DNA of 8,464 nt from Bacteroidota bacterium. Its GTDB lineage: Bacteria > Bacteroidota > Bacteroidia > Bacteroidales > VadinHA17. Made by a program: the position numbers and the translations under genes. Positions 6,076-8,464 of this stretch are shown here, piece after piece (within the stretch, counting starts at the first letter, position 1; every line of letters starts with the position of its first letter). The notes beneath the pieces are model-generated. The model saw nothing but the letters and a program-made list of their open reading frames with translations, was not told the origin of the DNA and searched no databases. Location: NCBI GenBank assembly GCA_030611395.1, contig JAUWPX010000046.1, positions 1-8,464 on the forward strand, given 5' to 3'.

Positions 6076-7617
6076 TCACCTTTCTTCTTGCGGCTCCGGT
6101 AATGGCTTCCTTGGCAGGAGGTTATCACGCATTGCTGTATGATAAACCAGTGCTGCAACAATAACTGCATTATGCTTCATGTCGTTCATTAGCAGTCTTT
6201 CGTAGGTATCCATATTGGTATGATAACCACGTCCGTATTCAATTGGGTCCTGGATAAACTGGAAACCGGGTAGCCCGACAGCATCGTAAGCAAGATGATC
6301 GGTTCCGCCGGTTCTGCGAATAGATATTGTTGAAGCACCCATATCCTTAAACGGTTCGAACCAGGCTTCAAATACTGGTCTAACCATATCATTTTCCTGA
6401 AGATATATACCTCTTATTTTACCTGTTCCGTTATCAACGTTATAATAAGCAGAGAATTTCTTGTGTCCGGGCTTTATCTTCATAGAACTCCTGTCTCCAA
6501 GGTAATCACATACATATCCGCGTGAGCCATACAACCCTTGTTCTTCACCGCTCCAGAGACCGATTTTCACTGTTCGTTTTAGTTCAACACCAATTGCCTT
6601 AAGGATACGCATTGCCTCCATCATAACAATACAACCGGATGCATTATCGGCAGCACCGGTTCCTCCAAGCCATGAATCAAGGTGAGCGCCGATCATTACA
6701 ACTTCATTTTTCAGTTCCTTATCGGTTCCGGGTATCTCACCAATTACATTATATCCGTTAGTGTCGTTTGTGTTAAATTCATTGTCGATCTCAATTTCGA
6801 CCTCAACTTTTACTTCATGCTGCAGTAATCTTACAATTCTGCTATGGTGCTCGGCAGTAAGAAGCATTTCCGGTGTTCCCGGATCGTCATCTGCTTTGTA
6901 TGAGGATCCTGAGGAGCGTACCGTTCCAAATTGACCGGAACCGGTTAATACTGCAAGTACACCCTCTTCTTTGAAGAAGTCGCGGGTTAAATTCCCTAGC
7001 TGCCTTCTTTTTCTCCAGAGTGCAAGATCTGCTTCGGTCCAGTCACCACGTCGTTGTCGTGGTAAAGATGCCATGGCAATTTCTTCCAGTTCTTCATCAG
7101 TATATCTTTTTGCCAGCGGATCGAAAGAAACTTTATATTCACTGATGTCATCTGTGGTAACGATCTTTCCTGCCAGTTTTCCTTTGTATTGTTCAAGGTC
7201 ACTTTCTTCATTAATCCTGATAAGTACAACTTCAGCTTTTTGCAGTCCGTCTGTTCCGGAGGTCCATGCTTTCGGTGTTCCTATAAATGGTTGATAGTAA
7301 GGACTTGCCAGAGCAACGTATGATTTACGATTGTTCCATCCTTTCCCAAATTCGCCGAAAGACTCAATCCTGACATTCTCCAGTCCGAATTCCTTCATCT
7401 CTTCAACTATCCACTCACGTGCTCTTTGGATATCTTCAGAACCGGTAAGCCTGGCGCCGGAATAATCGGTAAGATAGAATGAAATATTTTCTATCTGTGA
7501 GTTTTTTAATCCTTCCTGCTTGATCTTATAGATCATTTCCAGATCAACCTTCTCCTGGGCATGGATTAACAGAGGCAGTAACAACAAAAGTAAAAGGTTT
7601 TGTGCAAATCGTTTCAT
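6076..7617 (-). CDS. Secreted M28 family zinc aminopeptidase
   Basis: This 513-residue metallopeptidase has a two-zinc site and is likely to release N-terminal residues from peptides or to split dipeptides. It starts with a leucine-rich signal peptide with a probable cut after Ala20 (L-I-H-A/Q-E-K), so it is exported and has no lipobox. Residues from about 110 to 265 form an insert between the two halves of the enzyme, in the position of the protease-associated domain of many M28 enzymes. The co-catalytic zinc ligands are all visible: His312 (A-H-L-D-S-W), Asp324 (G-A-A-D-N-A-S-G), Glu359 (S-G-E-E-Q-G), Asp395 (Y-N-V-D-N-G) and His466 (G-Y-H-T-N). Glu358 is the expected general base. Length and motif order agree with a complete, active enzyme. 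The gene follows the two coiled-coil genes on the same strand (60-bp gap), so it could share their transcript. Substrate preference cannot be read from the sequence. Confidence 0.92.
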   Translation of the reverse strand: MKRFAQNLLLLLLLPLLIHAQEKVDLEMIYKIKQEGLKNSQIENISFYLTDYSGARLTGSEDIQRAREWIVEEMKEFGLENVRIESFGEFGKGWNNRKSYVALASPYYQPFIGTPKAWTSGTDGLQKAEVVLIRINEESDLEQYKGKLAGKIVTTDDISEYKVSFDPLAKRYTDEELEEIAMASLPRQRRGDWTEADLALWRKRRQLGNLTRDFFKEEGVLAVLTGSGQFGTVRSSGSSYKADDDPGTPEMLLTAEHHSRIVRLLQHEVKVEVEIEIDNEFNTNDTNGYNVIGEIPGTDKELKNEVVMIGAHLDSWLGGTGAADNASGCIVMMEAMRILKAIGVELKRTVKIGLWSGEEQGLYGSRGYVCDYLGDRSSMKIKPGHKKFSAYYNVDNGTGKIRGIYLQENDMVRPVFEAWFEPFKDMGASTISIRRTGGTDHLAYDAVGLPGFQFIQDPIEYGRGYHTNMDTYERLLMNDMKHNAVIVAALVYHTAMRDNLLPRKPLPEPQEER

Positions 7618-7677
7618 AGTTATACTTTTTTATGGTTTTTGATTTTCTGTTTATTTTTTGTCTTTTCCCGATATCAA

Positions 7678-7995
7678 TTAATCATCCAGACCTTCTTCAT
7701 AACCCTTTTTATACTCTTCTTTTGCATTTTTAAACGTATTCTTAATTGATCCCCAGAAATTTCCGGCTTCTTCTCCAATAACTTCCCATGTATTTCCTTT
7801 GGATTCTTTGACCCTTTTAATTTTTTCCCGGATCATATCCCGTTTATTATGAATATCCTTTATTTTCTCTTTATAATTCTGTCTTGTTTCCGAGTCAGTA
7901 TTTTTCATGCTGACATCCAATGCTTCCAGGTAAGTATTCAGTCTTTCAAACTGTGCTTCGAGTGTTCTGATATATTGGATTTTCTTGTTAATCAT
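7678..7995 (-). CDS. Small charged coiled-coil protein, hypothetical
   Basis: I do not recognise a named family with certainty. The 105-residue product is almost wholly helical and rich in Lys, Glu and Asp. Residues from about 3 to 67 form one or two long amphipathic helices with coiled-coil character, including the leucines of R-L-N-T-Y-L-E-A-L. A break at G-N-T-W (residues 67-70) is followed by a second amphipathic helix, W-G-S-I-K-N-T-F and onward. There is no signal peptide or membrane segment, so it is cytoplasmic. This plan of a long coiled coil, a short Trp- or Ala-containing break and a C-terminal amphipathic helix is shared with the next gene upstream, and the two may be diverged paralogues. 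The ATG at 7995 is taken as start because it is the only Met before the helix; an AAAGGA stretch sits too close to it to be a normal ribosome site. Confidence 0.75.
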   Translation of the reverse strand: MINKKIQYIRTLEAQFERLNTYLEALDVSMKNTDSETRQNYKEKIKDIHNKRDMIREKIKRVKESKGNTWEVIGEEAGNFWGSIKNTFKNAKEEYKKGYEEGLDD

Positions 7996-8068
7996 TCCTT
8001 TAACTTTAAAATCCCGAGTAACTTAGAAAGTGTAATGGAGTTAAGCTCACAGCAAGTAATTGATAAGG
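7996..8068. other. Spacer between the two coiled-coil genes
   Basis: These 73 bp are not coding on either strand as far as I can see. No terminator hairpin with a T-run on the minus strand is visible, so read-through from one coiled-coil gene into the other is plausible. Confidence 0.4.
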
Positions 8069-8380
8069 TTATGTCTTTTTTTCAGGATCTTCTTCAGAAA
8101 ACTTTTTAAATGTATCATTTATGGCGTTGATCAAATTTGTAAGACTATCTTCAATGCTTTTCTTTACAGAACCAAGAGCTTCTTCATTTGCCTCACGAAA
8201 ATCCCTGGCTTTTTGCTGAATTGATTCTTTTTTTGCACGCAATTCATCAGCTTTTTCTGTGTATTTTGCTTTTACATCCGCTTTTGCATTTTCAGCTTTC
8301 TTTTCCAGTTTACGGATTTCGGCATCCCATTTTTTTAACCTGGCTGCCAGTTTGTCAATATATTCTTCCCTGTTTCCCAT
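8069..8380 (-). CDS. Coiled-coil protein resembling the sll1863 stress-response family
   Basis: This is a 103-residue, strongly charged helical protein with no signal peptide or membrane segment. It opens with R-E-E-Y-I-D-K-L and L-K-K-W-D-A-E-I, continues with an Ala/Lys/Glu heptad region (about 22-65, including L-R-A-K at 48-51), and closes with an amphipathic helix from about 70 to 95. That order closely resembles proteins annotated as the sll1863 family, small coiled-coil proteins named after a cyanobacterial stress-induced gene; their biochemical role is not established. Family placement is from my recall of the pattern, not a search. The ATG at 8380 lies 18 bp after the stop codon of the edge gene on the same strand, which suggests co-transcription, and it is followed by a similar coiled-coil gene. 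Possible roles include binding a membrane or protein partner through the C-terminal helix, but that is a guess. Confidence 0.8.
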   Translation of the reverse strand: MGNREEYIDKLAARLKKWDAEIRKLEKKAENAKADVKAKYTEKADELRAKKESIQQKARDFREANEEALGSVKKSIEDSLTNLINAINDTFKKFSEEDPEKKT

Positions 8381-8398
8381 AATACATATTTTTGATTG

Positions 8399-8464
8399 TT
8401 AATTATCAGGATATATTTTTCCTCTATAAAAATACGCAGGAATCCCCTTGACACCGGGAACAGC
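8399..8464 (-). CDS. 3' end of a gene cut by the window edge (possible thioredoxin-fold protein)
   Basis: Reading the minus strand from the right edge gives 21 open codons and then a TAA at 8399-8401. The residues include G-V-K-G-I-P-A-Y-F and end in Y-P-D-N. A G-I-P followed by aromatic and hydrophobic residues and then a G-K turn is what the cis-proline loop and last strand of thioredoxin-fold proteins look like, so a thiol-disulfide or DsbA-like protein is possible. The fragment is too short to be sure. The coding call rests on the open frame, the protein-like composition and the tight 18-bp spacing to the next gene on the same strand. Confidence 0.5.
   Translation of the reverse strand, partial: AVPGVKGIPAYFYRGKIYPDN

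Noticed and set aside
6971..7294. Open plus-strand frame of 107 codons inside the M28 gene.
   Set aside because: It is a serine-rich antisense frame lying wholly within a clear peptidase gene, with no independent support.

Overview
The window looks like chromosomal DNA from a member of the Bacteroidota. This rests on moderate-to-low GC (about 40 %), starts preceded by A/T-rich sequence rather than Shine-Dalgarno sites, short lipoprotein signals, and a Tat-dependent Gfo/Idh/MocA oxidoreductase of a type common in that phylum. All complete reading frames are intact. I see no rRNA, tRNA, CRISPR array, insertion sequence or integrase gene. A genus cannot be named from the sequence alone.

Layout. 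Positions 117-2279 (+) encode a lipoprotein-anchored S9 oligopeptidase of the oligopeptidase B type. It converges on a Tat-exported NAD(P)-binding oxidoreductase (2333-3643, -). A 191-bp divergent intergenic region holds a perfect 9-bp inverted repeat followed by nine T's. It separates the oxidoreductase from an AbgT-family transporter (3835-5373, +). The transporter converges on a small chagasin-like (I42) cysteine-protease-inhibitor lipoprotein (5405-5821, -). Behind a 254-bp gap lies a secreted M28 zinc aminopeptidase (6076-7617, -). Upstream of that, on the same strand, are two small charged coiled-coil proteins (7678-7995 and 8069-8380), the second resembling the sll1863 stress-response family. 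The 3' end of another gene (8399-8464) runs off the right edge.

How they may work together. Three of the genes suggest peptide or conjugate scavenging. Two are cell-envelope peptidases: the S9 enzyme cuts oligopeptides, and the M28 enzyme removes N-terminal residues or hydrolyses dipeptides. The third is an inner-membrane transporter of a family known for p-aminobenzoyl-glutamate uptake or sulfonamide efflux. They are not one operon, because strand changes separate them, so the link is only an inference from proximity. The I42 inhibitor targets papain-type cysteine peptidases in its family, so neither neighbouring peptidase is its obvious target. The right-hand minus-strand block (edge gene, two coiled-coil genes, M28 gene) has gaps of 18, 73 and 60 bp and could be one transcript.

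Nothing here clearly marks a new defence or mobile system. The observations most worth checking are the inverted repeat plus T-run ahead of the transporter gene, the I42 inhibitor with its R-S-W variant loop, and the tandem coiled-coil pair.
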